Assembly: GCF_013141915.1 (NCBI RefSeq)
Contig: NZ_SROX01000001.1
Span: forward strand, 124,001-188,000
From: Cupriavidus necator
GTDB lineage: Bacteria > Pseudomonadota > Gammaproteobacteria > Burkholderiales > Burkholderiaceae
DNA: 64,000 bases
Direction of reading: 5' to 3'
The notes below the pieces were generated by a model, which had not been told where the DNA came from, made no database searches, and was given only the letters and a program-made list of their open reading frames with translations. This document shows, in pieces, positions 1 through 9,004 of the stretch. Both the position numbers and the translations under genes were made by a program. Numbering within the stretch: the first letter of the stretch is position 1; every line of letters starts with the position of its first letter.

Positions 1-825
1 GGCGCGGTCAATATCGACGCCGCGCTGGTGCGCGCGCGCAGCGACGATGTGATCGAGCTCGAGAACGGCTGCATCTGCTGCTCGATCGGCAGCCGGCTGG
101 CCGAGGCGCTGGTGGCCATCGCCGCGCGGGCGCAGCGGCCGGACTTGCTGGTGATCGAGGCCAGCGGTGTTTCGGACCCGCGGCGCATTGCGCAGGTCGG
201 CCTGCTGGATCCGGCCTTCCGGCTCAATGCGGTGCTGGTCGCGGTCGACGCGACCGGCCTGCACCAGGGCCTGCGCGACCCGCTGGTCGGCGACATGGTG
301 CGGCGGCAGGTCGAAGGCGCGTCGGTGCTGGCGCTGACCAAGGCCGACCTGGCCGGCGCCGAAGCCGTGGCGCGGGCCGGCGCCACGGCAGCTGCCCTGG
401 CGCCGCACGCGACCGTGCTGACGGCGCGCGCTGGCGAACTGCCGCTGTCGGTGTTCCTCGATGCAGGCCTGGTGCCCGCGCGGGGCGGCGCGGCGCTGGC
501 GGGCGCCCGGGGCTGGCAGCGCGGGGCAGCCGGTGCGGGCCACGCCGGCATTCGCAGTGTTGCTTACCAGACTGCGCGCAGCTTCGACAAGGCGCGCCTG
601 CGCCAGGCGCTGGCGACCTTGCCGGTGCGCCTGCTGCGCGCCAAGGGACTGGTCCGGCTCGCCGCGGACCCGCGGCTGCATGAGGTCCACCTTGTCGGCG
701 GCAAGATGCGGCTGGGACCGGCGGGGCACGCCGATTTCGACGGCTCCGCGCTGGTCTTCATCGGCGCCTTCGATGCGGGGGCGGAAGCGCGCCTGCGTGC
801 CTGCATGGAAGCGGCGCTGGCCTGA
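1..825 (+). CDS. CobW/P47K-family GTP-binding protein, 5' end outside window
   Basis: The reading frame is open from the first base and 274 residues are visible, so the true start and the Walker A loop lie upstream. The visible part begins with the GAVNIDAALV stretch that follows Walker A in CobW/COG0523 proteins. It then has the ENGCICCS metal-binding motif (CxCC) near residue 27, an ASGVSDP segment and a TKADL guanine-recognition motif. The C-terminal third matches the small CobW_C domain. The family consists of G3E GTPases that act as metal chaperones or metallocentre insertases in the cytoplasm, often for zinc or cobalt. The metal and client cannot be read from this fragment. It converges with the YihY gene across a short hairpin. 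Confidence 0.85.
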   Translation, partial: GAVNIDAALVRARSDDVIELENGCICCSIGSRLAEALVAIAARAQRPDLLVIEASGVSDPRRIAQVGLLDPAFRLNAVLVAVDATGLHQGLRDPLVGDMVRRQVEGASVLALTKADLAGAEAVARAGATAAALAPHATVLTARAGELPLSVFLDAGLVPARGGAALAGARGWQRGAAGAGHAGIRSVAYQTARSFDKARLRQALATLPVRLLRAKGLVRLAADPRLHEVHLVGGKMRLGPAGHADFDGSALVFIGAFDAGAEARLRACMEAALA

Positions 826-835
826 GCCGCACCTG

Positions 836-853
836 GCCGCACTGCTGTGCGGC
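836..853. terminator. Short hairpin between convergent genes
   Basis: A 7-bp perfect stem (GCCGCAC / GTGCGGC) with a TGCT loop lies in the 32-bp gap between the CobW-type gene and the convergent YihY-type gene. There is no T-run on either side, so its role as a bidirectional terminator is only likely from position. Confidence 0.4.
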
Positions 854-857
854 GCAC

Positions 858-1763
858 TCAGGTATGGAATTCCTCGGGGTCGCCGCTGCCACCACGCAGC
901 TTGTGCCAGACGCCGCGCTCGAATTCCGCGATCACCTGCGCCCCGAACAGCAGCAAGGTCGCGGCGATCTCCAGGCTGAGCAGCACCACGATGGCCGTGG
1001 TCAGCGAGCCATAGACCCGCCCTACCTGCGACAGCGTGGCGAAGTACCACACCAGCACGTGGCGCGAGATCTCCCACAATACCGCGGCGACTACCGCGCC
1101 GCTGAGCGCATGCCGTAGCGACAGCCGGCCGACCGGCATCACCATGTAGATCGAGGTCAGCATCAGCACCTCGCCGATAAAACCGAGCAGGTAAAGCAGC
1201 CCGGTGGAGAGGCGGTCCAGCGACCAGTCGTGGCCCAGCACTTCCACGTGCCGTTCGGCGATCGCCAGCAGCGCGCCCGAGACCACGGTGACCAGCAGCA
1301 GGCCCACGCTGAGCACGGCGATGTAGCAATAGGGCAGCAGCGCCGATACCAGGAAATGGCGCCGCCGGATCGCCACGCGGTGCTCGAAGATCACCGACAT
1401 GGCGTTCTCCAGCACCGTAAAGGCGAGCGAGCTGAAGAACAGCATGGTGCCCAGCAGCACCCAGCCGATGGTGCCGCGATTGCGCAGGAAGGCGGCCAGC
1501 TCGGTGACCAGCGCCCGCGATTGCCCGGGCACCACCCACTCGAGGTAGCGCGCCAGCGTCGACAGCAGCGACGCGGGCTCGATCACGTGCGACAGCGCGA
1601 TCACCATCAGGATCAGCAGCGGCACGATCGACAGCAGCGCGTAATAGGCCACCGCGCCGGCCAGCAGCAGGCCCTGGTTGGCGCGGAACTGGCGCAGCGT
1701 ATGCCAGGCAAAGCGCCGGGGGCGGCGGAGCAGGTCGCTGACGCGGGCGTCGGGAAGCTGCAT
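858..1763 (-). CDS. YihY/BrkB-family inner-membrane protein
   Basis: A 301-residue integral membrane protein with about six hydrophobic segments, starting after a basic N-terminus (LLRRPRRFAWHTLRQF). The FRANQGLLLAGAVAYYALLS stretch around residues 25-45 is characteristic of the YihY/BrkB family, once misnamed ribonuclease BN. The family sits in the inner membrane; its molecular role is not settled, with transport or membrane-integrity roles proposed. I chose the ATG at 1763; a GTG three codons upstream is in frame. The C-terminus is short and polar. It is convergent with the CobW gene and divergent from the serine hydrolase. Confidence 0.85.
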   Translation of the reverse strand: MQLPDARVSDLLRRPRRFAWHTLRQFRANQGLLLAGAVAYYALLSIVPLLILMVIALSHVIEPASLLSTLARYLEWVVPGQSRALVTELAAFLRNRGTIGWVLLGTMLFFSSLAFTVLENAMSVIFEHRVAIRRRHFLVSALLPYCYIAVLSVGLLLVTVVSGALLAIAERHVEVLGHDWSLDRLSTGLLYLLGFIGEVLMLTSIYMVMPVGRLSLRHALSGAVVAAVLWEISRHVLVWYFATLSQVGRVYGSLTTAIVVLLSLEIAATLLLFGAQVIAEFERGVWHKLRGGSGDPEEFHT

Positions 1764-2017
1764 GGCGGGCACCGGAAGTATCGGATGACGACATTATGCG
1801 GCGCGCCGGGAGCGCACGGCCACAACCCCACCTGGGCGGTCGGAAGGCCGCGCCTGCGCTGACATTCCCAAGGGTTATGGCTGTATTCCGGACAGATCAT
1901 TGTGGCCATGGGCGCAGGCCGGCAACATGGCGCCCGCGGCCTGCCCGGCAGGCCTGCATCTCATCATAGAAGGCGGCGCGCCGCGCGTGCAGCCGCTTCG
2001 ACCAGGACGGAGGCAGC

Positions 2018-3397
2018 ATGCAGGAACAGACGAAGTCGCGCAGTGCGGGGTCCGGAGGCGTGCGGGGATGGTGGGCGGTGGCGCCGCTGGTGGCGTTGAT
2101 GGCGGCGCCGGCGGGCGTGGCGCGCGCGCAGGGCGCGGACCAGCCCGCGGCGGTGGCCGAGAGCGAAGTCATGCAGGGATTTCCGCCGCCGCCAGACAAG
2201 CAGGTCAGTCGCGGCAGCGGGCTGCGCCCGCCCTATATGCGCTGGGCCTTCCGTCATGCGCGCGAGATGTCGCCCACTGTGGGCATCCGCCATGCCAGCC
2301 AGCCGCTGGCGCTGCCGGGGCAGGCGGCACCGGCGCTGGACGCGCTCAGCTTTACCGTCGCGGGCCAGACGGTGGGGCTGGCGGACTACCTGCGCGACAC
2401 GCACACCGACGGCTTTATCGTGCTGCACCAGGGCAAGGTGGTGTACGAGCGCTACCTCGCCGGCTTTGGCCCGCACCAGCCGCATATCTGGGCCTCGATG
2501 ACCAAGTCCGTGACCGGCCTGCTGGCGGCCATGCTGGTCGAAGAGGGCAAGCTCGATCCGCATGCCCGGCTGGCGCAGTATGTGCCGGAACTGGCCGGCA
2601 ACCCGTTCGGCGAGGCCACGGTGCAGCAGAATCTGGACATGGAGGTGCCGGTGGGCTACCCCCAGGCGCTGCCGCCGGACCTGGGGCTGTTCGGCGCGGT
2701 GGGGATCGTGCCGCGCAAGGCGGATGCGCCCGACACCATCTATGACTTCCTCAAGGTCGTGCACGCCACCGGCACCGCGGGAGCGGGCGCGGAGGGCGGG
2801 ATCTGGTACTACCAGAACGGCTCGCCGGAGGCGGTGGCGTGGGCACTGCGCCGCATCACCGGCCAGAGCTGGGCGCAGATGGTGACCGAGCGGCTCTGGT
2901 CGCGCCTTGCCGATGACGACGCCTACGCCCAGGTCGACCGCCAGGTTACAGAGATGGCCAGCGGCGGCATGAATTCCACGCTGCGCGATGCCGCCCGCTT
3001 TGCCGAGGCAGTGCGCCGCGCCGCGGCCGGCGATGCCACGGTTGGCATATCGCCGCAGGCGGTGCGGATCGCGCTGCAGCCGGCAAGCAACCAGGCCCGC
3101 TTCGCGCGCGGCAACACCACGGCAGGGCGCGATGGCTACGGCTACCGCAACTACTGGTTCCAGCGCAACGACGGCGACGGCAGCGTCGAGGCCAGCGGCC
3201 GCTTCGGCCAGAAGATCTACATCAACCCCGCAAGGGGGCTGACCGTGGTGAAGTTTTCCGCCAGCCCGGACGGCGCCGCGCGCGCAACCAGCGCCGCCGG
3301 CGTGCGCAAGCGCGACGATCCGGCGGCGCGCGTGCTGGAATCCTCCCAGGCCATGGTGGCAGCGGCGCACGCCATCCTGCGCGCCGCCGGCCACTGA
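2018..3397 (+). CDS. Secreted serine hydrolase, class C beta-lactamase fold
   Basis: 459 residues. The first ~38 residues form a signal peptide (WWAVAPLVALMAAPAGVARA, cleavage near ARAQG), so export to the periplasm or envelope is expected. The catalytic SxxK motif is Ser160-Met-Thr-Lys163 in the context WASMTKSVTGLL, and a YxN-type motif (YYQNGSPEA) follows near residue 265. These are the active-site elements of the penicillin-binding/class C beta-lactamase superfamily, which includes esterases, DD-peptidases and 6-aminohexanoate hydrolases. The length and the long N-terminal segment before SxxK look more like the esterase/aminohexanoate-dimer hydrolase type than an antibiotic-degrading enzyme, but the substrate is unknown. 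A strong ribosome site (GGACGGAGG) precedes the ATG. Monocistronic. Confidence 0.8.
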   Translation: MQEQTKSRSAGSGGVRGWWAVAPLVALMAAPAGVARAQGADQPAAVAESEVMQGFPPPPDKQVSRGSGLRPPYMRWAFRHAREMSPTVGIRHASQPLALPGQAAPALDALSFTVAGQTVGLADYLRDTHTDGFIVLHQGKVVYERYLAGFGPHQPHIWASMTKSVTGLLAAMLVEEGKLDPHARLAQYVPELAGNPFGEATVQQNLDMEVPVGYPQALPPDLGLFGAVGIVPRKADAPDTIYDFLKVVHATGTAGAGAEGGIWYYQNGSPEAVAWALRRITGQSWAQMVTERLWSRLADDDAYAQVDRQVTEMASGGMNSTLRDAARFAEAVRRAAAGDATVGISPQAVRIALQPASNQARFARGNTTAGRDGYGYRNYWFQRNDGDGSVEASGRFGQKIYINPARGLTVVKFSASPDGAARATSAAGVRKRDDPAARVLESSQAMVAAAHAILRAAGH

Positions 3398-3400
3398 GCC

Positions 3401-3595
3401 ACGCCGAGTACGCCCGAAACGTACCGGCGCGAGGAGGTTCAGGCCAGCGGCAAGGGCGTTGACCTGGTGGCCGCGCTGGTCGGGTTCGGCTCGGCCGTTT
3501 CCCTGCGCCAGCACTTCACCCAGGCGCTGGCCGTGTCGCCATCGGCCTACCGCAAGCAGTTCGGCACCGCGGTGCCGAGCAACGGCTTCAGCTGA
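3401..3595 (+). pseudogene. 3' remnant of an AraC/GlxA-family regulator
   Basis: In frame 2, the stretch ending at the TGA at 3593-3595 reads as the last helix-turn-helix of an AraC-type regulator: LVGFGSAVSLRQHF followed by VSPSAYRKQF. This is the typical C-terminal signature of AraC family members, especially the GlxA/FtrA type. No start codon with a ribosome site and no upstream AraC sequence are present, because the serine hydrolase ends at 3397. The rest of the gene has therefore been lost. The last 8 bases overlap the 3' end of the convergent PAP2 gene. Confidence 0.7.
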
Positions 3596-4277
3596 CCTTC
3601 ATCAGCGACGAAGCCACCGTGCGGATCTCGTCGAAATTGGTGATCAGCCCGAAGCTGAGCAGGAACATGCCGACATGGAACAAGCCCCGGTAACGCTCGC
3701 ACAGGAACAGGAAGGGCGCCGCGATCCGCTCGCGGGACCAGGGCCGGGTGAGTATCAGGCAGGTCAGCACGCCCAGCAGGGCGCCGGCGATCACGTCGGT
3801 CGGATAATGCAGCCCGACGAACACGCGGGACATGGAGATCATCAGCACCGCATAGGCCAGCGCGAGCAGGCCAAGCCACCGGGATGCGACCAGCACGCCG
3901 GTAGCCACGGCGCACCACAGCATCGCGTGGTCGCTGGGGAAAGAACTCCAGGTGCGCATGCCGTCGTCAGCGGCGAGCAGGAAGCGCAGTCCTACCTCAG
4001 GATTGGCCATGGGACGAAGCCGGAACGGTAGCCCGGACGCGAGGAAGCGCCCCAGCAATAACGCGCAAAAAGCGGCTACGACCGTCGCGACCACGATTTC
4101 GCGGTCGCGCTGCTTGTCCACGCCGTCGCGGAACCAGAGCCACCATAGCAACGCGATCATGGGCAAGCCGCGCAGCATGTAGAACTGGGTCATGGCCAGC
4201 ACCGCGTGGTCGACGACGGGCCAGCGGAAAGAGAACTGGTTCAGGAATTGAATGATGCTGCTATCGAAAGCGTTCAT
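3588..4277 (-). CDS. PAP2-superfamily membrane phosphatase
   Basis: A 229-residue polytopic membrane protein with the three phosphatase motifs of the type 2 phosphatidic acid phosphatase superfamily. They are a degenerate first motif (PFRLRP), FPSDHA (usually PSGH) and SRVFVGLHYPTDV (SRxxxxxHxxxD). The catalytic His pair and Asp are present, so it should remove phosphate from a lipid phosphate such as undecaprenyl pyrophosphate or phosphatidic acid at the outer face of the inner membrane. Start taken at the ATG at 4277 (MNAFDSS); an in-frame TTG lies six codons upstream. No partner gene is nearby. Confidence 0.8.
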   Translation of the reverse strand: MNAFDSSIIQFLNQFSFRWPVVDHAVLAMTQFYMLRGLPMIALLWWLWFRDGVDKQRDREIVVATVVAAFCALLLGRFLASGLPFRLRPMANPEVGLRFLLAADDGMRTWSSFPSDHAMLWCAVATGVLVASRWLGLLALAYAVLMISMSRVFVGLHYPTDVIAGALLGVLTCLILTRPWSRERIAAPFLFLCERYRGLFHVGMFLLSFGLITNFDEIRTVASSLMKVS

Positions 4278-4417
4278 CCCTGTGGCCCTGCGCAATGGTG
4301 ACTGGCAGTCACTTATCTCTTATATCGGCAGAGTATAGGGTTGGCGCACCGCTCGCCAATAGGGCGGGTCTCGTTTCGGTTGGCTGGCACACATAAGCGG
4401 TGCGCGCACAAAAGCAA

Positions 4418-4443
4418 GCGTGCCAGGAACCGTCCTGGCACGC
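4418..4443 (-). terminator. Rho-independent terminator of the DUF883 gene
   Basis: A perfect 11-bp stem (GCGTGCCAGGA / TCCTGGCACGC) with a 4-base loop lies 20 bases past the stop of the DUF883 gene. On the minus strand it is followed by the T-rich run TTGCTTTTGT. Stem, loop and tail all fit an intrinsic terminator. Confidence 0.8.
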
Positions 4444-4462
4444 CACTTTCGCGCCCGCCGAA

Positions 4463-4948
4463 TTACATGCCGTCGGGTCGGCGCGACCCGCCAAACAGCC
4501 GCGCGCCCAACACCACCCCGACCCCCAGCGCGATACCCAGCGCCCGGATGGGATTGGCGTGTACGAAAGTTTCGGTACGCTCAAGCCCGGTCTTCCATTC
4601 GCTCTTGACACGCCCGCTCACGCGCTTGGCGACCTCCGCCGATTTGGCCGCCAGTTCCGTTGCGGCATTGCCCGACTTTGCCGCCAGCTCGACGAATTCC
4701 GCCTTGGCCTTTTCGAGATTCTCGCCGGACAGCATGGGAATGCGATCGAGCAGCTTGTCCAGTTCGCTGGCGAGATCCTGCGATGCCGTCGATCGCGTCG
4801 ATCCGGTCGAGCCCGTCGACGCGGACGTCACCCGGGACGGCCCGCCGCTGCCGGAATCCGGGCCCGAGAAGTTTGAGAACCCCCGCGCCGGCTGCTGGCT
4901 TGTTTCTGATCCGGTGCCCGGTGTGCTTTTCGTTTCCGTCTGTTCCAT
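4463..4948 (-). CDS. DUF883/ElaB-YqjD-like membrane-anchored protein
   Basis: 161 residues. The N-terminal ~65 residues are Ser/Thr/Gly-rich and probably disordered. A helical region follows (ASELDKLLDRIPMLSG to SEVAKRVSGRVKSEW), then one C-terminal hydrophobic segment with small-residue spacing (ALGIALGVGVVLGARLF) and a short basic tail. This layout is that of the DUF883 family (E. coli ElaB, YqjD), C-tail-anchored inner-membrane proteins associated with stationary phase; YqjD also binds ribosomes. The ATG at 4948 is supported by an upstream GGAGGCGG. Its own terminator lies downstream. Confidence 0.75.
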   Translation of the reverse strand: MEQTETKSTPGTGSETSQQPARGFSNFSGPDSGSGGPSRVTSASTGSTGSTRSTASQDLASELDKLLDRIPMLSGENLEKAKAEFVELAAKSGNAATELAAKSAEVAKRVSGRVKSEWKTGLERTETFVHANPIRALGIALGVGVVLGARLFGGSRRPDGM

Positions 4949-5287
4949 GGTCCGCCTCCGCATTGAAGTATCGGGCGCACCGGGTCTGCCCCGCGCGCCA
5001 AGGTAGAGCGGTGCACCTTTCGTGCCCGCGATGGCCACTGCCGCTATCCCCCGGTGTGCCATGGCTGACGTGGTGACTGGGGCAGCCCGGGGCGAGACCC
5101 CCACCGCGTGCCGCATTACAAAGTCAGGCAGATTTGCGCGCTGAGATTGCGCCGTCGGTCCGCACGCACCCGGCAACGCGCGCCCCAGGATGGTCCGCGC
5201 GCACAAAATCTCGCCATGCTTCTGCCGCTTGCGTTGGCATGGCCGTTGCATCTTCATGGGTGCCGCAATTTGCAAGCAGGAGGCATC
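4949..5287. other. Intergenic region between divergent small genes
   Basis: This 339-bp gap separates the DUF883 gene (minus) from the small proline-rich protein (plus) and must hold both promoters. I see no convincing coding frame, repeat or consensus promoter in it. Confidence 0.5.
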
Positions 5288-5470
5288 ATGGAACATCAAA
5301 TTCCACGGCCGGGTGAAGGGCCGAATGTACCGGAGGTGCCGCCGGCAGATCCCTCCCGGGACAGTGAGGAGCAGTTGCCGCCCAGGCATGAGGACGGTCT
5401 CGGCAAGCCACCGCGCCAGCCGGGACAGGTGGATGTCCGACGGCCGCCGCCATGGTGTATGCAGCAGTAG
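5288..5470 (+). CDS. Small proline-rich hypothetical protein
   Basis: A 60-residue protein rich in Pro, Glu, Asp and Arg (MEHQIPRPGEGPNVPEVPP at the start, RRPPPWCMQQ at the end). There is no signal peptide, membrane segment or recognisable domain, and it is probably disordered. It is called as a gene because a clean AGGAGG ribosome site sits six bases before the ATG and because a strong hairpin terminator follows about 100 bases after the stop. I do not recognise a family. Confidence 0.5.
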   Translation: MEHQIPRPGEGPNVPEVPPADPSRDSEEQLPPRHEDGLGKPPRQPGQVDVRRPPPWCMQQ

Positions 5471-5569
5471 CGATGCGGTTCCCTTTCCTCGCATGCGGCT
5501 TCCGCCATACACGTGAGGAGGTAGGTAAACCAGGCACCGCGTAGGGCCGGCCGGCCGCAAGGCCCGGAT

Positions 5570-5604
5570 AGACGGCGGTTCACAGCAACTGTGAACCGCC
5601 GTCT
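5570..5604 (+). terminator. Strong 16-bp hairpin
   Basis: A perfect 16-bp inverted repeat (AGACGGCGGTTCACAG / CTGTGAACCGCCGTCT) closes on a 3-base CAA loop. It is followed by CAGTTTCAGG, which is only weakly T-rich. It sits between the small gene ending at 5470 and the DUF899 gene starting at 5743, so it most likely terminates the former. Confidence 0.65.
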
Positions 5605-5742
5605 CAGTTTCAGGACACCGCAAGACCCCCCGTCGCGCCGGAACGATTCTTCCTGCGAGGGAACGAATGAACATGCCGGGCGAATCGGCCATCGCCGCAT
5701 GGCGCGGGCCGCGCACGGCACCCGACATTCAGGAGGACCGAC

Positions 5743-6450
5743 ATGAACACCCCGGCAAAGCTTGTCCCATCACCTGAACTGGCACGCCAGAATCCTGTTC
5801 ACTTTCCGAATGAAAGCGCGGCGTACCGCGAGGCGCGCAATGCGTTGCTGGCTGAGGAAATCGAACTGCGCCGGCATATTGAACGCGTCGCTGAACAGCG
5901 CCGCGCGTTGCCGCCCGGCGGCGAGGTGACGAAGCGCTATACCTTCCAGGGAGAACATGGGCCTGTCACGCTCGACGAACTGTTCGCCGACAAGGACACA
6001 CTTGTCGTCTACAGCTATATGTTCGGACCGCAGCGGGAGCGGCCTTGTCCGATGTGCACATCGATCATGGGGTCATGGGACCACAAGGTTCCGGATATCG
6101 AGCAGCGCGTCGCGCTGGCGATGGTCGCGCGCTCGCCTGTCGATCGCCTGGTTGCGGCAAAGCAGGCGCGAGGCTGGACCAAGCTGAAGGTCTATGCGGA
6201 CGTTGACGGCGATTTCACACGCGATTATGTCAGCGCCGAGGATGCGGATGTTCCGGGGTATACGGTCTTTACGCGACGCGATGGGAAGATCCGGCATTTC
6301 TGGAGTAGCGAGATGTATGCGCTGACGACGGATCCGGGGCAGGATCCACGCGGGGCGCCGGATCTGGACCCGTTGTGGACGTTGCTGGATACGACGCCGG
6401 GGGGGAGGGGGGATTGGTATCCGGAACTGGAGTATGGGGGGAAGGATTAA
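5743..6450 (+). CDS. DUF899-family thioredoxin-like protein
   Basis: A 235-residue cytoplasmic protein matching the DUF899 family. It has the N-terminal region EARNALLAEEIELRRHIERVAEQRRALPPGG, then TLDELFADKDTLVVYSYMFG and the CPMCTS motif in a thioredoxin-like fold, and a C-terminal YPELEYGG. The CxxC pair (CPMC, near residue 104) could be redox-active. Members are often described as DUF899 or dithiol-disulfide isomerase-like; the biochemical role is not established. An AGGAGGACC ribosome site precedes the ATG. The last ~30 codons are unusually rich in GGG triplets. Confidence 0.8.
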   Translation: MNTPAKLVPSPELARQNPVHFPNESAAYREARNALLAEEIELRRHIERVAEQRRALPPGGEVTKRYTFQGEHGPVTLDELFADKDTLVVYSYMFGPQRERPCPMCTSIMGSWDHKVPDIEQRVALAMVARSPVDRLVAAKQARGWTKLKVYADVDGDFTRDYVSAEDADVPGYTVFTRRDGKIRHFWSSEMYALTTDPGQDPRGAPDLDPLWTLLDTTPGGRGDWYPELEYGGKD

Positions 6451-6564
6451 GCAGGGCGTTCGGCATGCGGGTGGGTCGATACATAACCGGGATCAAAGCT
6501 ACGCCGGTACGCATCCAAGCGCTTCGCGCCATCCGTGGCCAGCCGGGTGGCGTGGCTGCTGAAA

Positions 6565-6900
6565 CTATTCCCGGTGGTCCGAGACGGGGTCTTTGTCGCT
6601 TTGATGTTCCACGGCTTGGCTATCCTTCTGCAAGACGTCAAGGTGGGACAGATAGACCTCGAGCTCCTCTCGCCCTTCGTCAGTAATGCGGTAAACCCGT
6701 CCACTGCCTTCGACGAGTTGCGCCGTAATGGCGCGCGCCATCATAAGGCTGCGCAAAATGGGGCGCAATGATCGAATATTTTCTTCAATGCCCCGTTCGC
6801 GCAGACGGTCCGCCAAGGTAAGCACCGTCGCAGGGTTCGCCTGGACGATCTTGAGAATATACAAACGCGACAAGACGCGCTTGAGATTCGGGGCTTTCAT
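6565..6900 (-). CDS. PadR-like winged-helix regulator
   Basis: A 111-residue small DNA-binding protein. Residues ~8-80 have the length and pattern of a PadR-type winged helix: LYILKIVQANPATVLTLADRL, an SLRPILRSLMMARAI recognition region and a YRITDEGREELEVYLSHLDVL wing and helix. There is no ligand-binding domain beyond a short acidic/basic tail, and the ribosome site is weak. The target is unknown. The TctA/TctB operon lies downstream on the same strand, but it is read toward the regulator rather than away from it, so no operon link is implied. Confidence 0.6.
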   Translation of the reverse strand: MKAPNLKRVLSRLYILKIVQANPATVLTLADRLRERGIEENIRSLRPILRSLMMARAITAQLVEGSGRVYRITDEGREELEVYLSHLDVLQKDSQAVEHQSDKDPVSDHRE

Positions 6901-7024
6901 GCCGATGCGCCTACATGCCTGCGGGCTGGAATGAATGCAATCCTTTTGATATTGCGAGGCAATTGGGAGGCAACTGCACCCCCCAACGTAGCTTGTCCCG
7001 GATGAGGCCCGGCATCACTGGAAG

Positions 7025-8527
7025 CTATTCCTCCTGGAAGGCTTCCTCTCGCTTGGACTTGATGGAGGGCATCGCCACGACCGCAACCAGCACCGCGGCG
7101 GCGATCAGCAGGCCCATCGACAGCGGCCGCGTCACGAACACGCTGAAGGCACCACGCGACAGCAGCAGCGAGCGGCGGAAGTTTTCTTCCATCATCGGCC
7201 CCAGCACAAAACCGAGCAGCATCGGAGCCGGTTCGCAGCGCAACTTGATGAAGAGGTAGCCGATCACGCCGAAGGCGGCGGTCTGGAACACGTCGAAGGT
7301 GGTGTTCTGGACCGAGTACACGCCGATGCAGCAGAACACCAGGATGGCCGGGTACAGGTAGCGGTAGGGCACCTTCAGCAGCTTCACCCAGATGCCGATC
7401 AGCGGCAGGTTCAGCACGATCAGCATCAGGTTGCCGATCCACATCGAGGCGATCAGGCCCCAGAACAGCGCCGGGTTGCTGGTCATCACCTGCGGACCCG
7501 GCTGGATGTTGTGAATGGTCATCGCACCGACCATCAGCGCCATCACCGCATTGGGCGGAATGCCCAGCGTCAGCAGTGGGATGAACGAGGTCTGCGCCGC
7601 GGCGTTGTTGGCCGACTCCGGACCGGCCACGCCTTCGATCGCGCCCTTGCCGAATTCATGCGCGTACTTGGAGGTCTTCTTTTCCAGTGAATACGCAGCA
7701 AACGAAGCCAGTGCCGCGCCACCGCCCGGCAGGATGCCCAGCGCCGAGCCCAGCAGGGTGCCACGCAGCACCGCGGGGATCATGCGCTTGAAATCTTCCT
7801 TGGTCGGGAACAGGTTGGTGATGTGGTCGGTGAAGGTCTCGCGGTGTTCCTTCTGCTCCAGGTTGGCGATGATTTCAGCAAAGCCGAACACACCCATTGC
7901 CACCGAGACGAAGTTCAGGCCGTCGGTCAGTTCCGGCACGTCGAACGAGAAGCGCGCGGCGCCCGAGTTGACGTCGGTGCCGACCAGGCCCAGCAGCAGG
8001 CCCAGCACGATCATGGCGATAGCCTTGACCAGCGAACCCGACGCCAGCACCACGGCGCCGATCAGGCCCAGCACCATCAGCGAGAAGTATTCGGCGGGAC
8101 CGAACTTGAACGCCAGTTCCGACAGCGGCGCGGCAAACGCGGCCAGGATCAGCGTGGCAACGCAGCCGGCGAAGAACGAGCCCAGGCCGGCTGTCGCCAA
8201 TGCCACGCCCGCTCGTCCTCGCCTGGCCATCTGGTAGCCATCGATGGTGGTCACCACTGACGACGACTCACCGGGCAGGTTCACCAGGATGGCGGTGGTC
8301 GAGCCGCCGTACTGGGCGCCGTAGTAGATGCCGGCCAGCATGATCAGCGCGGCGACCGGTGGCAGCGTGTAGGTCACCGGCAGCAGCATGGCGATGGTGG
8401 CCAGCGGCCCCAGGCCCGGCAGCACGCCGATGAGGGTACCCAGCACGCAGCCCAGGAAGGCGTACGCGAGGTTCTGGAAGGTCAGGGCGGTGGAGAAGCC
8501 GAGGCCCAGGTTGGTGAGTAGTTCCAT
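7025..8527 (-). CDS. Tripartite tricarboxylate transporter, TctA large permease
   Basis: A 500-residue inner-membrane protein with about 11-12 hydrophobic segments and the TctA signature [18 protein letters not shown] near residue 35. A second conserved loop ([13 protein letters not shown]) lies near residue 260. It is the large subunit of a secondary, binding-protein-dependent carboxylate importer and needs TctB and a periplasmic TctC/Bug protein. The ATG has an AAGGAGCC ribosome site and follows TctB by 12 bases. No binding-protein gene is adjacent, so one of the distant Bug receptors presumably serves it. Confidence 0.93.
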   Translation of the reverse strand: MELLTNLGLGFSTALTFQNLAYAFLGCVLGTLIGVLPGLGPLATIAMLLPVTYTLPPVAALIMLAGIYYGAQYGGSTTAILVNLPGESSSVVTTIDGYQMARRGRAGVALATAGLGSFFAGCVATLILAAFAAPLSELAFKFGPAEYFSLMVLGLIGAVVLASGSLVKAIAMIVLGLLLGLVGTDVNSGAARFSFDVPELTDGLNFVSVAMGVFGFAEIIANLEQKEHRETFTDHITNLFPTKEDFKRMIPAVLRGTLLGSALGILPGGGAALASFAAYSLEKKTSKYAHEFGKGAIEGVAGPESANNAAAQTSFIPLLTLGIPPNAVMALMVGAMTIHNIQPGPQVMTSNPALFWGLIASMWIGNLMLIVLNLPLIGIWVKLLKVPYRYLYPAILVFCCIGVYSVQNTTFDVFQTAAFGVIGYLFIKLRCEPAPMLLGFVLGPMMEENFRRSLLLSRGAFSVFVTRPLSMGLLIAAAVLVAVVAMPSIKSKREEAFQEE

Positions 8528-8539
8528 GTTGGCGGCTCC

Positions 8540-9004
8540 TTAGCTTGCCAGGAAAGCCGGCCACACCGGCATCTGCAGGTTGATGCCGTACACGAACGCG
8601 CCCAGGCTGATCAGCACCAGGATGATCGCGTTGAGAACCGCACCCTTCCAGCTGAATTCGTGGCTGGCCATCGACGACACCAGCACCAGCACCAGCACCG
8701 ACAGCACCATGCCCAGCGGCTTGAGCAGCAGGCCGAACAGCACCACCGCGCCGAGGATCCACAGCAGCGTCTTGATGTCCCAGCGGGCCAGGCTGTCCGG
8801 TTCCATCCTGGAAGACAGCGAGCCCCACAGCACCAGCGCGCCCAGCAGGGCGAGCACGATGCCGAGCCAGAACGGGAAGTATCCCGGTCCCATTTTTGCG
8901 GCGGTTCCCATGGAATAACCGCGTGCGACCCAGGAAAAGCCGAATCCGACCAGGATGAACATCAGGCCGGAGGCGAAGTCCTTCTGGCTACGTATGCGAA
9001 ACAT
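8540..9004 (-). CDS. Tripartite tricarboxylate transporter, TctB small subunit
   Basis: 154 residues with four predicted membrane helices. The start is KDFASGLMFILVGFGFSWVARGY and the GPGYFPFWLGIVLALLG segment is characteristic of the TctB family. It forms the small membrane subunit of the TTT importer with the TctA encoded 12 bases downstream. The ATG at 9004 is preceded by AGAGGAGA; a longer frame opens further upstream but lacks a ribosome site. TctC normally precedes TctB in such operons, and here it is missing. Confidence 0.88.
   Translation of the reverse strand: MFRIRSQKDFASGLMFILVGFGFSWVARGYSMGTAAKMGPGYFPFWLGIVLALLGALVLWGSLSSRMEPDSLARWDIKTLLWILGAVVLFGLLLKPLGMVLSVLVLVLVSSMASHEFSWKGAVLNAIILVLISLGAFVYGINLQMPVWPAFLAS

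Noticed and set aside
2018..3397. Antibiotic-resistance beta-lactamase
   Set aside because: Only the general SxxK/YxN fold is shared. The length, the long region before SxxK and the context do not resemble AmpC.
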